Assembly (NCBI RefSeq): GCF_000143415.4
Contig: NW_003314337.1
Coordinates: 737,746-801,745, forward strand
Reading direction: 5' to 3'
Source of the DNA: Selaginella moellendorffii
Taxonomy: Eukaryota; Streptophyta; Lycopodiopsida; Selaginellales; Selaginellaceae
Length of the DNA stretch: 64,000 bases
Position 1 is the first letter of the stretch. Each line of letters opens with the position of its first letter. Below, piece after piece: positions 43,341 to 56,480 of the stretch. The notes under the pieces were generated by a model. That model worked only from the letters and a program-made list of their open reading frames with translations, was not told the origin of the DNA and searched no databases. A program made the translations under genes and the position numbers.

Positions 43341-45290
43341 CACGCTTCCCTTTCCCGTCTAGCCCTAAAAAGTTATGCGAATATCTTAGGATATAGTTTA
43401 TTTGGTTTCCATTTGGTTTTATATGGTTATCCCTGTAGTGGCTATAGAAGGGGTGCTTATGTCGAAAATTCTTCTCATGAGAATCAAAGCTTATGCTTCT
43501 CACCACAGACTCATGCACAAGTATCATGAACATTTAAACTCGATTCCAGATATTCCAACTTCACTCTGGAAAAAACGACAAACAAACAAACAAACAAGAG
43601 AACATACCTTTTGCCTCATTACTATCTGTTGAAGACATAGTCCACCATTTGGCTAAGCCAAAAACTAAGTTGATGGCCAATTTATAATTTATAAACTGTA
43701 TCATTGTCAATGTGGACGTGGCCCCAACTTATTGGAATCCCAAGTGTGTGACCCCAGAAGGCAACTCTTCCACCAATGGATCGACTTGACAGATTCCTGC
43801 ACTAACGTGAGGGCATGCTATGGACGCTCCAGTCCTGATGTGGAAGTCAGAGAACACACGGCAGCTAAATCTTTGTTAAAAACAGGTGTTATGAAGCTGG
43901 ACTATGCTACTAAAAACCGACATTGGGCTGACCTTGAGAATGTTTAGAGAGAAAGGTGAGTGACAGGCCTTTGTATGTGAAGTCATGTTGCTTGAGCTGC
44001 AAAATGTTTCTAGCCGAAATAAGAGGCCTAAAAAGAAAGATATACACAAGAGATATCTTTTAATTCACTATATATGAAATTCAAATAAATTTTTGTAGAT
44101 TTTTGAAAAATCACAATAGATTTACTTATAAAATATCAACTTATAACCTCTTGTCATTTCTTTGCATATTAAATTCAAATGTTTTTAATTGTAAATTCAT
44201 ATGGAATTTAAAATGCCTTGCCACCTCAACAATGCAACATAAGCAATTCCACATCATTATATACATGTCACATCAACAAGAAATCAAGATTATTGTTTCA
44301 ATAGAAATCTAAACCATAAAATTAAATACCCCATGTTCTGTTTTTCTATGAGATTTTTCTCGTTTCTTCCTCTTTGACCTTGCAAGGCACTTTATGCTTG
44401 CGAGGTGCTTTGTGAGTGTTGGCCTCTGGCTCTTCATCTAAATCGATTAGAACCATGTTAAGCTGTTACTGATCAATTGCCATTCTTGTGGATTCCAATC
44501 TAGCTCCTGGGCAGCTGTTCTCTGCTTCCATTGAGTCTATGTGCCAATCTTGGCTATAAATTCTTCAGCCATGTGGATGGTGTTCATGGGGAATTTTCTG
44601 CAATCTTTTCCAGTGGTGCTTCTAGAATTTTTGGAATTCAAATTCAAAAAATTTGGAAGAAGACTTTGGCGGTCTTGCAGTGCCAGGGCAGCCTGAGGAT
44701 TGGCCAGGGCAGGAGGACGACATTGTTGCTTCTGTGGTTCTACTGTTTGAGGCACGTGCATTGGCGTCACACTTGTCGAGGGCATCTGCTGTGCTTGTGA
44801 TCCATGGTGCCAGAGGTGTTGGTTTTGCCTTTTTAGGGCGCGGTGTGGGCATCTGTTTCGGAGCTGAAAGGGTGTGGGCATTTGGGGCCTATTTGACAAC
44901 ATAAGCTATGAAAAAGAAACGGCACAAGCTCATAAATAACAAGAGCCCATTGTTTTGTGGAGCCTCCCGTTTTGGCTGTAGGCCGTGACGCTCGACGTCC
45001 ACAATATCACATTCTTGTCTGGCTGGCTTGCCAACTGCATGACGTCTTTGTAGGCAATGTCCAGGGCTTAATTTCGTGTGCCTGTCTTGGAGCTCTTGTG
45101 ATGGATCTCCAGCAATATGAAGTGCAGTACCTTGAACTATAGCCACTTGTATCTCCTGTTGTCAGTTGGGTTGGGTGAACAAATGGTAAATAACGAAAAT
45201 CGTTGTAGCCATCTTAAAACCGACCCTCCTCTCCACCAATGAAATCAGCATTGGAGGAGCATGGAATTCTAAGAAACCTCAGCAGCCATC
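43341..45290. other. Spacer upstream of the PP2C gene
   Basis: No convincing gene. Mixed AT-rich sequence with short frames that lack recognisable content. 43341-43620 may include a 5' leader or first exon of the PP2C gene. Confidence 0.4.
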
Positions 45291-45294
45291 AGCA

Positions 45295-45339
45295 GCAAAA
45301 TCGCTTGCCTATGGCCATTACACACTGCAAACAGTCCAC
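45295..45339 (-). pseudogene. Short PP2C gene fragment
   Basis: GCAAAATCGCTTGCCT, ATGGCCAT and ACACTGCAAACAGTCCA match the DGHRGS-coding part of the phosphatase gene (43213-43265) in the same orientation with an internal deletion. A relic of a local duplication. Confidence 0.6.
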
Positions 45340-45699
45340 ACCAATTGATAGAGGTCTGGGAGATAAAGCCTGACTCTTCCATCTTGGCACCACCACTACT
45401 ACTTGGAATTAAAACGTATCCTTTTTGGTTTTAATTCTGTGCTGCTGGATAAATCCTCCAGCACAGTTTTCTTATTTTCCCATGTGATTCTACTCATACC
45501 AAGTGCTTCACAAAGCTTGCCTGACTAAAAACACAGCTTGGAAAGCATATCTTTCCTGAATTCCCCTGTGCACGGCGAACCTGCATGTCACCCTTGTTGT
45601 CTTGATCTTACCTGAGTGATGTGTGGAGCTGGAAGTGCCCAAGAAACATGAACTGGGAAGATATCTGTGAGCCCAAGTGTCCAAATCTCAAGAAAGATC

Positions 45700-46260
45700 G
45701 TCAAAGAGATCTTGCACTACTGATGGTAGGCTGGGAAACGTGGAAGAGTTTGAGAAGCTGATCAAGAGGAACCACTCTTGAATGCAGCAACTGCCCAGAA
45801 AGGGCATTGCAAGGGGGCATTAGTGACCTTTGTGAGTGATCATGCAAAAGACGGTAGTTTTCTCGGCAGCAACGTGCTCTTGAGCACAGCACTCATCAAC
45901 ATGTATAGAAAGTGGCTCAAACTTGGTGCTTGTCAATTGGCTGATTCATCTCTACAGCACCTTTGAGTGGGCGATGGATGCATGAATTTGCTGGTGGTTG
46001 CTCCAGAACCTATATCTAGATATGTGAAATCTAAGAGCCCATGTAGTCTAGTGGTGCACAATCCTGGGACAAGGAACAGCACAGACGGAACAAGACATGA
46101 AGGAGCTTGGCATTTGCCCAGAAGCATTAGGCATTGGAGTTTTATGTGTTCTTTATTGCCTTGACACATGATGGAGACAGTAGTCACAGAGTTGGTGGCA
46201 TGTTGGGGCGGGCAAAGGGAGCTAAACAATCACTTTAGGGGTGACTTGGAGCAGCTAGGA
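45700..46260 (+). pseudogene. Possible PPR-protein relic
   Basis: Plus frames read LLNAATAQKGHCKGALVTFVSDHAK, then NVLLSTALINMYRKWLKLG, which resembles the plant PPR consensus (taLi-MYaKcG). Stops and frameshifts follow. Alternative: chance. No complete 35-residue repeat can be set out. Confidence 0.35.
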
Positions 46261-46550
46261 ATTAAAAAAGTTCCCAACCTCTAAAGTCTCTTAGAAATAC
46301 TATGCATGGTATCTTGCTATGATGGTGATTGGGATGGAAGGGCTTTTAGATCAGGTGGCAAGGATTGTTGCCACGATTGGGACTAATGGTATACAGAGGT
46401 GAATTCCCTATGGCAAGGCTAGAAAAAGAAATATAAGAAATTTCAAGAAAGAATGGCAAGAAGTTAAAAAGTTTGTTGACATAGTCTAACAAGACCTTCA
46501 ATAGTAGGAATTTGAAATAATTTCCAATTTATTTAACACACATGGTCTCA

Positions 46551-47363
46551 CTATGGCATGGTCCATCCAGCTATTAGAGTGCCCTTCCAGATATACATCC
46601 ACATCATAGTTCTCACCTTCTTAAGAGTTGTCCTCAACACCAGCCAGATTGAGACAAGATACCAAATATGAGGGAGGATGACACTCTTTGCTACCACCCT
46701 CCCTGGAAGTCTGAGTTTTCTTGGTGCCCAACTTTGCACTACTGTTCTGACTGGCTTGTGTCCTGAAGCATTGTGCTGAATGTGACTCCCACCTATATCC
46801 CAAGGTATCTTGTGTCCTCCCCTGGTTTCAACCCAATTTCTTGCTCCCACCATTCAGTTCTCAACTTACCTCAGTTGATCATATTGAATTATTCCAACTG
46901 ATGGCATCCCAGATTGCCAGATTAAACATTTCCAGTTTTCCTTCACCTCGTCCAGGTTCTTGGTGTGGCCAGGAGGAGTGTTAGCTGCAAAGGTGCCATC
47001 TAGGAGCTCTTGCACCACTTCTGCTGTCCTTGGAAGTTGTTGTCTCATGCTAGGGATTTTGATGCCTTTCACTTTCTTGTCTTCTGCCATGAATGCTCAG
47101 AGTGCCTCCACCACTAACAGGAATAAATATGGGGGCACCCTTGACTCACTTACCTCCCAAGCTAGAAACTTGGGCCCAACTCCCCATTTATTGCAACTTG
47201 GCTTGTCACCCCCTGAAAAAGCAGTCAAATGTGCAAGACCATTAGCGCCAGAATGCCAACCTTGGTCATGCACTCCTTGAAGAATGCCAATCCATTCAGC
47301 TGTAGGCCTTCCCAAAGTCAAGTGGCCACACTGGAATTTGTTGCTTTGTGATCTCCATCCAAC
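46551..47363 (-). pseudogene. LINE ORF2 reverse-transcriptase relic
   Basis: Minus-strand translations in three frames follow the LINE RT order: WIGILQGVHDQGWHSG, GVGPKFLAWEVSESRVPPYLFLLVVEAL (normally RGVRQGCPL-PYLFLLVVEAL), then further down RVVAKSVILPHIWYLVSIW (normally GR---N--L-S-IWY-LS-W). Heavily frameshifted. Its 5' side is cut off by the B1 LTR at about 47364. Confidence 0.65.
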
Positions 47364-47365
47364 TG

Positions 47366-49138
47366 TGTGAGACACAAATCCCTAAGCCCCAAAGTGGAGT
47401 CGAAAGGATGCCACGTGGTAGTGGCCGAAGCAAAAGCTAAATGAGCGTAACACGTTTGGAGTAAATGCTCTGACTTGCTCGAGAGCGGGAGTGGAACTCC
47501 CAACAAAGTGCTCAAGGAACAAGCACAAAGCAAGCAATAAGTGAGTTTTTAGAAAAGGGACACAAGAGGAGTTCGAGATGGACCGAGACGGAGTCTGAGA
47601 TGGATTCCGAGATGGACCTCAGATGGAGTCTGAGATAGAGTCCGAGATAGAGTCCGAGATGGAGTCCGAGATGGACCTGAGATGGAGTCCGAGATGGAGT
47701 CCAAGATGGAGTCCAAGATGGAGTCCGAGATGGACTGAGATGGAGTCCGAGATGGACCCGAGATGGAGTCCAAGATGGAGTCTGAGATGGACCGAGATGG
47801 AGTTCAAGATGGACCAAGGATGGAGTTTGAGATGGACCTGAGATGGAGTTCGAGATGGACCGAGATAGAGTCCGAGATGGACCCGAGATGGAGTCTGACA
47901 TGGAGTCTGAGATAGACCAAGATGGAGTTCGAGATGGACCCAAGATGGAATCTGAGATGGAGTCTGAGAAGGACCCGAGATGGACCCGAGATGGACCCGA
48001 GATGGAATCCTAGATGGAGTTTGAGAAGGACCCAAGATGGAGTCCGAGGTCGAGACCGAGACCGGGGCCGAGACCGAGACCAAGATTGGGATTGAGACCG
48101 AGACCAAGGCTGAGACCGAGTCTAAGTTCAAGTCCAAGTCCGAGGGTGAAAGCCCAAAGCATTTGTCTCTCAGACCCTGGGGGGTTTGGTGAGCTCCAAA
48201 AGTATAGTAGAGGGAAGACTCCAATGGAGCTAGCTTGGTCAGGAAAGGCTAGTTTGGCCTAGGAAGGCTGTGCCCAGGTGTTGGGTGATGGGATAACCAC
48301 TGGGAAGTCCAAGGCTAGAGTGAATATGGATTGACAAGTGGGGTAGCTTGGTGAAGTGTTCAAGAGTTGGCTATAGTTCCCCCGGGAGATCGAATGGCCA
48401 ATGCTCCCAGTCCAAGTGTGGGTGGCACTACCTACTTGGATGCCTGGCGTGGCTCAATGGAACTTTGCTCTAAGCCCATGGCTAGAGAACCAAAAGGAAG
48501 AAGGTGGGGAGAGTACCCATGAGGCTTACGTAAAGCCCCGGTGTTCCGCAATATTGTCCCAAAGTCCCAGACTGTGAAAAGGAAGAAGAGCAATCCTCTA
48601 GTGCAGTGATTAAGGATATGGTCACATGATAAAGAGGTCCCAAAGGACAGTGGGAATTAGAGGTCAAGCCCAAGGGCCTTGTTCTAGTGGCAGTGTTGGT
48701 GAACATAGCCATGGACAGAAAGGGATTTGGTGAGGACTGGAAAAGGGATATTGGAGAAGGCTGTTCCCCATGTCTGCGGACATCTTAAGGATGTTAAAGA
48801 GTGGATGTAGGATGACCACTCATAGACGAATGGCTTAGTCTTGGAGAGATAGAACTGTGATCCAGGTGATATTCGACCACTAGTGCGGCAAAGGTGATGG
48901 GGCATGGCCTTAGCGTAATGGGCTGATATGTTGGTGGCACCTTTGAGTGTCAGTCATGGGATCGGACACGTGAAGCACTTGGACCAAATGCAAAGGTTGA
49001 GTGGCAGAGATGCCATTCTCGAGGCTAACAAGCCCCAAGTTCAGAATAAGACTTATGGAGGTTGTGAGTGAGACTTCTCCAAATAGTCGGAGGTGTGGTT
49101 AAGTGACTAAAGTGGAATGGAAAATTTAGTTGCTTACA
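47366..49138 (+). repeat. B1 5' LTR (1,773 bp)
   Basis: Starts TGTGAGACACAAA, ends GCTTACA. Parts in order: conserved 200-bp leader, array (47565-48144), GGTGAAAGCCCAAAG block (from 48146), about 950 bp of unique LTR sequence. The primer site follows after 3 bp. Confidence 0.85.
47565..48144 (+). repeat. Tandem array in the B1 5' LTR
   Basis: About 580 bp. GAGTCCGAGATG (12-mer), GACCCGAGATG (11-mer) and GACCGAGATG (10-mer) units, changing near 48040 to GAGACC hexamers and then GAGTCC/AAGTCC. The change in unit type along the array recurs in the same order at 60565 and 63464. Confidence 0.9.
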
Positions 49139-49141
49139 ACT

Positions 49142-49152
49142 TGGTATCAGAG
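49142..49152 (+). promoter_or_regulatory. B1 primer-binding site (tRNA-iMet type)
   Basis: TGGTATCAGAG, 3 bp after the LTR. Confidence 0.85.
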
Positions 49153-50374
49153 TTGTTCCTTAGTATGACTCTTATTGGTGGCCAAGTATATCATCACTTG
49201 TATTGGAATTAAAAGGTCCTAGATATAAACCTATCTTTGAGGAGTAGCATGTCGAGAGGACATGGCTCTCCACTCAAGTTCATGAGTGAAATGTGGTGGA
49301 GAGAAAAGGGGCAGTAAAGGAATGACTTTGGGATCTTGGGAACAGTATAAAGTTTTCCTCAAAGAGTTGAGGATATGATCCAAATGAGCATTTGACTCAG
49401 CAAACTTGCTAATATAGTTGTGGTAAACAAATATAGTTGGGATCATGGGAAAGATAGAGACTCCAAAACAATAAAGGAGTCATAAGATTATCCTCATATG
49501 GTTGAGGTTGGTGCTCATGAATTTGAAACCAAAATTAATGATCGTGAGAGGTCAAATACGGAAGAGGACACAAGTCTTTGAAATAGTAGTTGGGGCTACC
49601 CTTAATAAATGCTAAAACAACCCAAGGGATTAGGGGTGTATTTAGAGGATGGATTAGTATTCTCATCACATGGACAAATAGTCCTAAGGGGCAAAAGTAG
49701 CCCATATAGAACAAAGAATAATCAAGTGTCAGAGTAACACTTGCAAGAATGGTCTTTATAGGTAGGATATAAATACAAAAAGTTGTATTCTAACAAATTG
49801 ACACCTCAAAAATGGGACCTTATAGGTTGTCAAATTAGTGAAGTTCAAAAATGCTAAGGGATTGGAAAAAAAGTTTAGATTAAGGTGTATTGTGCCCCAC
49901 GAAGGATGGGGAGGATCTTAAGATCCAAGTATGAGAATAGTGGGTATCTTATTGGTGGCAGAGTGTGCTATGCTAAAGTCATGGGAAAAAGTTTCTTGGA
50001 AGAAAACAACTTTAACACAAAGTTGTGCGTAAACTCAATGGTGTAGTGCTAATGGATAGTTAGCATAAAAGACAATTGTAGTGGTCTTGGCAAAGACCTA
50101 AACACAAGTAAGAAGTGTCATAGAGGTAAGCTCGTGGAGCCGATGGTGTGCAAACACCGAATATGCTAAGGCATGATGCCTTGAGGTCAAGTTGGTGGGT
50201 TCATAAAAACCACTTCTAAAGGAATCCCAATGGAAATGGGAATGGCATACCCTAAGTTGGATGATATGTGGTTAAAGTGTGGTGACCTAAATAATGATGG
50301 AGGTGTGGAAGCATCAGCAATTAGTTGTAGAACTTAACAACTATGAGGCAACTAAGCAAAAGGTGCATAACTAC
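49153..50374 (+). mobile_element. B1 interior, left part
   Basis: A-rich, no coding frame. Ends in ACTAC (50370-50374), the target duplication of A1. The sequence resumes at 57617. Confidence 0.8.
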
Positions 50375-51496
50375 TGTCGCGAATGTGACTTTGGGTATCG
50401 AAAGTTACCTGTCGGCTAGTCCTTTCGGATACTCTTACCTTACTGCCACGATGGTAGGAGGTCAGTATTGCTGGACCCGTTATCAGTCTCCACCTAAGCT
50501 AGTTGAGAAACTGGTCCTCGCGTGTGCACTTGACCAGATGAGCATAAGGACGGAATTCCTACGTGCTATTTGTCAAGCATACTTGACCTGGTTAGAGAAA
50601 CTCATTCTTTGACTTGCACTTGCTAGTGTTGGGAACCCCCACGATATTGAGCTTGGTCCCTCAATATTGCTAGATGATAGCTTACCGTGTCTGCCAAACA
50701 CCCTCGCTATCATACCCTTTGTGTTAGTCTCATTCCGGTCCCAGATGCTATTTATGGAAAGTGCTCATTTGGCATATCTACGGAATGTAGAGATCGGTCT
50801 GAACACAATGGTGTTCGTCCCGTGTCCAAATTCGCATTCTAGCGCCATTCCATATTTAGTAAGTTTCGAGCTTGTCCCAGAGACTAACTCCTGGTACTAA
50901 AGGTAGGCTTGGGTGAAAGCCCAAAGCGTGTGTTCCTCAAGGGGGGGGGGGGCTATAGGGGGTTCCAAATGTATAGTAGGGATAGTGGGTAGGTCGGGCA
51001 TGGCCGACCAACCTGAGGCATAATCTAGCTCCCGCTTGCGTGCCTGTCCTTGTTCTGCGTCCGGCTTGGGTCTAAGCCCAAGCTCCATTCCATGCTAGTT
51101 GGTGGAGTACCCATGTCCTCGCGTTAGGCCACCGGTATGCCAAAATAGCGCCACACTCCGTTTGGCTCCATTTTGCGTGCTAGTCCTGGCATTGGGATGC
51201 TGGTTACTCTAGGACTGTTCCAAGTCGCTCCGGGCCCCTGTCCCTTCGCTCCTTGGGCTTTATGCTCGGGAGTTGCTCCGTGGTTCAGTTCCATCACTCC
51301 TTGGCTCCATGCTTGGGAGTTTGGCACCGTTCCTTCGTTCAGTGGCCCAAGGCCCTGAACCTCGGGTTCCTATGGACACGTGGCATGTGACACATGGCAT
51401 CTGTCATGTGGCACAAAGAGGGTTTAGGTTCCGCTTCGTGGTGTTATCCCATGGTAAATCACCATAGGATAAAGGGTCAAAACCACGTGTGCTACA
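50375..51496 (+). repeat. A1 5' LTR
   Basis: Contains the shared block GGTGAAAGCCCAAAG (from 50912) and a 12-G run (50941-50952). Near its right end are closely spaced ACGTGGCA-like repeats (51368-51415). Confidence 0.9.
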
Positions 51497-51498
51497 TT

Positions 51499-51509
51499 TG
51501 GTATCAGAG
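51499..51509 (+). promoter_or_regulatory. A1 primer-binding site (tRNA-iMet type)
   Basis: TGGTATCAGAG, two bases after the LTR end. Confidence 0.9.
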
Positions 51510-54500
51510 ATATGAGTCTCAGCGAGTACTATTCAATGAGATTGGGCAACTAGTCTCGTTGCATACGCAGAGATGAAAACGATGATCCGAGTGGGTACAC
51601 GTTTGGTGCAAAGGGTTCACATTGGTTCCTTAGGTATGGATATTGTTGCCTTGTTGTACCTTATGATGTGAGCTTACGCTTGGGCTCATAGGATGGATTG
51701 GAGATGTTCCGTTTGCACGAGCTAGTGCTTGGGCTCATGAGTGAGGCACATTAGCAACTCAAGGTTACACTTTGAGTTGGCAAGATTAATGTTAGCCTAT
51801 CGGTGGCTCCATGAGTTGTTCTAATGGTTCCATAAGTTGTTCCTTGCACTATAGGTGAAAGTAAACTTTCCTTGGGTTTGCTGTGAGTGGCAAATAGGCT
51901 GGTCTGTAGCTGTTTAGCACGGCACTAGTGGATCCTTCTTAGGCATGATTACAAGTGGATCAATCAAGACTGTAGGGATAAGTCTATTGATTTCAAGTAA
52001 TTGTTGCTGTGCTCTCTCATAAACTTTTCTTAGATTGGACTGAAGGCAATGCGAAAGCAAGCTTGAGGTTTGGTCAAAGATGAGACCGAAAAGAGAGTTA
52101 TCGGAGGATCAAATACGTAAATCATTTATCTCCTTGGAGAAATGATTTGTAACGAGGTGTGACTCATTGCTCGTGTTCACATTATGCAATCAAGAGTCCC
52201 TATCTTGATGCATGTTGGGATGATGGTCTTACAATGGTGAGTTGTGGGATGGATAGCGGTGAAGCGCTATACCATTTTATCTAGGCTTGCTATTGGAAGA
52301 CTTGGGTTGCAATGCTCAATTCTTTTCTGGGGAACCTTGCTATTGCTCCTTGAGTAGCTTGGTGTTGGATTAGTTTTGAGTTTGGTCGGAAAGAGAGTGG
52401 CATAAGCTTGTCCGTGTTGTGAACAAAAGTTAGTGGTGTTGAGTGTTGTAAATCTCTATCGGTGGGGTGTGGCATTTATGTTGCATTTTGTCGAATCGAG
52501 TTGACACTTGATACTCACATAAACCTTTGTAGTAGTGACATAGGCATTGCTCATAGTGTTGCTTGATTGATGATCAAGTCATTGTGATACTTATATCATA
52601 TCCATGTGATAGTGAGCGATGTGTTTACGAAGTTGCTTGGGTAAACGATGATCAACCCTAAAGTGGTTGATGGTGAAGCTAGTCTATTTGCACGAAGTAG
52701 TATTGTAGTAGCTTTGACTAGATTCTCAAAGGTGGTCCATTATGCTAAGCTTGAGTTGGTACCTTGTTTCTTTGAGGGTTTGCCCATAAGGTGTTGGAAA
52801 GGGTTGTAGTATTCATTTGCTATAACTCATCAGTTGGTCCGTTAACACTTGGAGTAGATTGTTGGATAGAGACGATGTGTAGTTGAGGCATTGACATTGC
52901 TAGCACTTGTGTTAATGGAAGTGGCATTGTTATTTTCAAGTGATGGGAATTTTCCTTAGAGCTTGATTTTCTATGTCATTTTTCTTGTTAGTGTTTGGCC
53001 TTCACATTGGATCTTGAAGGTGGTTGAAGAAGAGTGTTAGTGCAATGTGGATATCTGGAGATGTGGTCTTCGTGATTAAGCCTTGGATGTTCACTTTGCA
53101 TTTGCGGATGTCGGTGTTGGATGTCGGAAGAATGGGCAAAAAGATGTTCGAGGCTTAAGCATACTATGGGTCATGAGAATTGGTGTCAAAGTGAACCTAT
53201 GTGAAGTTGTTAGTAGGAGGAAGTTGGTTGAGTCTTGAAAGTTTGTATTCCTAGACTGAGAGTCATTCTTTCTCTAGGATGGAAAATTTTCCACAAATTT
53301 TCTTAGACTTCTCCAATGGCTGATCTGTTGATCACTTTTCTGAAAACCATTCCGTTTTTGTAAGCCAGTACAAACTAGTGAAAGGGTGGAGTTGACTTAG
53401 GTTAGCTTAGACCTTAGTAGGTAGTTTGCATCATGCGACCCGAAAGGGATGCTGACTTTTGGGGCTAAGGCAATTGAGTTGGATAGAGTTTGGAGTTGAT
53501 GTAGAAAAGTGGCCGTCACACTTTTCTAAGAAAAATGACCCTTGTGCCTTTCTTCTGTAGCGTTGTGCTTGGTGGCAGGTTGCACCCTGCATTTCGTTAA
53601 ACTCTATGAGAGTAGTGAGCTCTCACTAATCTTGACTTGGTCTTGGTAGCCTGCGCCTAGGCTGAGGATGGTGATGTCCAACTTAGTTGTTTGTGGTTGA
53701 GATGTTGGTACCTGTACTATAGCTTTGTCTATGAGGAGGTTGTGTACCGATATAAGTCCATCTCATGGTCTTCACTTTAGTTTCGACTAAGTGTTGATCA
53801 TGCATAGCTAGCCTCTTCAAGGCATGCTCAGAGCTAGTGGCTAAATGCATTAGTGAGCTTATTGCGATTGAGTTGGATTCGAGTGGTCATTTAGTTTGTG
53901 CTTGTCTATGAACTTTTATCTCATACCTGGGGTATTATGTTCATGTTGGACAAGTATGTGACTCGATGACATGAGTTGGTGTTCGGGTCTTGTGAAGGCA
54001 AGTTGAAGGGTGATTGTTAGTTGCTTTGCGACTAGTGATTACTTATAGACTTTGTCAAAAGACTATTGATACTTGCTTCGCTCGATGATGATTTAGCAGT
54101 GATGGGCTTGCTTTACCGGATGGTATTGCGGAGGATCGTGTTGTTAGACTTACATGGGTTTTTCATGTTAGCATGTCGATTTTACCTTTGTCGATATCAT
54201 TTGGTTGCGTTTAAGTTCGTAGTGTTAGATTTCATTGAATCTTGGACGTGGTGAATCACTCCTTGATGAAGTGTTGTCTGTAGCTGAGTAATGTTGAAGG
54301 TTTAGTCTCGGATACTAAGTAAAGTATCTTCGACTTTGGTTAGCTTAGTTGCTAAAGAGTTTTGAGTGGTGATTCACTCGTGCTTTCTTTTAGCTTTGTT
54401 ATGGTGTTGATGACATTGAAGTGCTGCCTTGTCGTTGACAATATTGATGTTGAGATTCAAGTGAAATGAGATGTCTCTCTCTCGATTGATATTGAGTTTC

Positions 54501-56466
54501 ATTAGTCTTGATAGAGATAGTGTTGATGATTTGGTTATAGCTTTGTGTTATTAGCATTCGTGCATTTGCTAGTTAGCAACTATGTTGATGTTCAAATGAA
54601 CTGAGTGGCAAGTTTGAGTTAGTTGTGTTCTAGACGAGATTATTTAGTAGGGGTTAAGCTTTGGCTTTTCCTTGAAAAGTGATTCAGTCGTGGACTATGC
54701 TAACTCTACAAGCGGAAGAGTTAGTGATCGATATTGGAAAGTTTGAATCCTTATTGGATTTGAGTTGGAATATATCAATCATTGATGAGTCTTCTTGTGC
54801 TTGTTATGCAGTGAGTTACGTCTTGCTATAGATGGATTCATGGAGGATCGTTTAGTGATCACTGTCGAGCATAGCTTCGTTATGCTTAGCTTTTGGATTA
54901 ACTTCATTAGCTTTGCATTATGAAATTTAGCTTATGGATGTGTTGAAGAGAATATTGTGGGTTGTACCATGATTTCTTCTTTGGCATTGAAATTAATTTA
55001 TGCAAGACTTGTGATCATTGCTAGGCACGACTTGGCTATAGGCTTCTTCGAGCTTTTGGTTCTTTGAGTTTTATGCTCATTGTTCCATTTGTTAGGAGCC
55101 GTTGGGGAAGGCATTTTGGCTCATTAGTTTCGATGTTGAAGTTAGCTTTGCATCTGGCAATCATTGGTGCTAAATTGACTATCATCTAGGATAGTTAATT
55201 ATCCTTGTCAAAAGGTTTTGCTTGATTATTGTTGGTGTAGGATGATTTGCCGTTCTTCGGGATGGTAGATTGTTTCTTCCATAATAATTATGCATCTCTT
55301 TATTGGTGGGATGATTGATGATCTTTTATGATGGTTAGTTATTCTCTTTGATGGCTTTTGGCTTTTTGCAATACCACATGTTCCTTGTGGTTTGCTCTGG
55401 ATTGGTCTGTTGGGTTTGAGACATCAAAAGGGATGTTGCTAACACTTGCTTAGGCAACTTGAGTTCCTTGGTGTTGTTGGCTGGGGTCTATTCGGATTGG
55501 CTAGTGTGATAGTTGGCATGAATGGGTGTTTGTTGGTCTTACCGCATTCATTCTGTTCTGTTGATTATTGCTCGAGTTAGTTCTGATAGGTTGGGATGTT
55601 ATTTCCTTCGGGTGATACATTCGCGAGCATTGTGCTTGTCAGTCAATGATACTTTGTGTTCGTTGAGTTATCTCTAGTAAGTTGTTAGCTTACTGTCTAC
55701 TATCTTCGGTAGTTAAGTTTCAGCATTGAGTTTACTTGATGGTATACTTGCTATTGAATTTTGTTGGATGGTAAATCCTGTGTTTACCAATTTTGATGAT
55801 CTTGGTGGTTCCTATACTATACTACTAGTTTATCGGATGATACCTTACTTGGAATACTTTTGTGTTCTAATCTAAGATATATTCATTGATAATTAAGACT
55901 CTAAGATATCATTGTCTCTGACTTTGATATTGTCCATCTATTGATCTTTGAGTTTGGGCCAGTAAAGGGCAGACTGGCTTCGGCACTTCGTGTGCATGTT
56001 GAAATCTCTAGTCATGGGGTAGCTACTGTCGACTGGTCACATAACCCGCCTCTTTGTCGATGTTCCTTATTCTGTTAAAAGGGCGTGACCGTGTAAACAA
56101 CTCTAACTGCCTGTTTACAATAGTCTATCTAAACCTTACCGACGGGTTTGGTTTCTTTGCTCAGGAGGGTTGGGGCCTCTGGCTTCTCTCTCTATGTCCC
56201 TGCGGGCAGGGGCATATCACACTTTTGTAAGCTGGGTGACTCCCAGAGCAGCAAGGGTGGCTGACTCCGTTGGTCATTTCCTTGTCGGCGACAGCCGGAC
56301 GGTGTCTGAGCTGGTAGCGCATTTGCGTTAGACAAAGAGGTTGCCCCCTAACTCATTTAAGTTGGTGCATTTCTCATATAGTGTGAGTACCGTGAACTTT
56401 TTCTGGAGTTGTTTCCTTGGCGGTATTCTAGACTCGAGTATGCATCGACGAGGACGTCGATCTTCC

Positions 56467-56480
56467 CTAGGGGGGGAGAG
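56467..56480 (+). promoter_or_regulatory. A1 polypurine tract
   Basis: CTAGGGGGGGAGAG directly before the 3' LTR; identical in the copies at 26143-26157 and 29008-29022. Confidence 0.9.

Noticed and set aside
44531-44902. Overlapping plus and minus frames of 89-121 codons
   Set aside because: No recognisable motif, and composition does not favour either strand.
47512-48224. Long open frames in several phases over the hexamer arrays (Ser-Ile-Ser-Asp and Pro-Ser-Arg-Thr repeats), likewise at 1032, 22252, 60431 and 63328
   Set aside because: They arise from the short repeat periods and lie inside LTRs; no start context or non-repeat domain supports a protein.
51499-51509. Fragment of a tRNA gene
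   Set aside because: Only the primer-site sequence next to the LTR is present; there is no cloverleaf.
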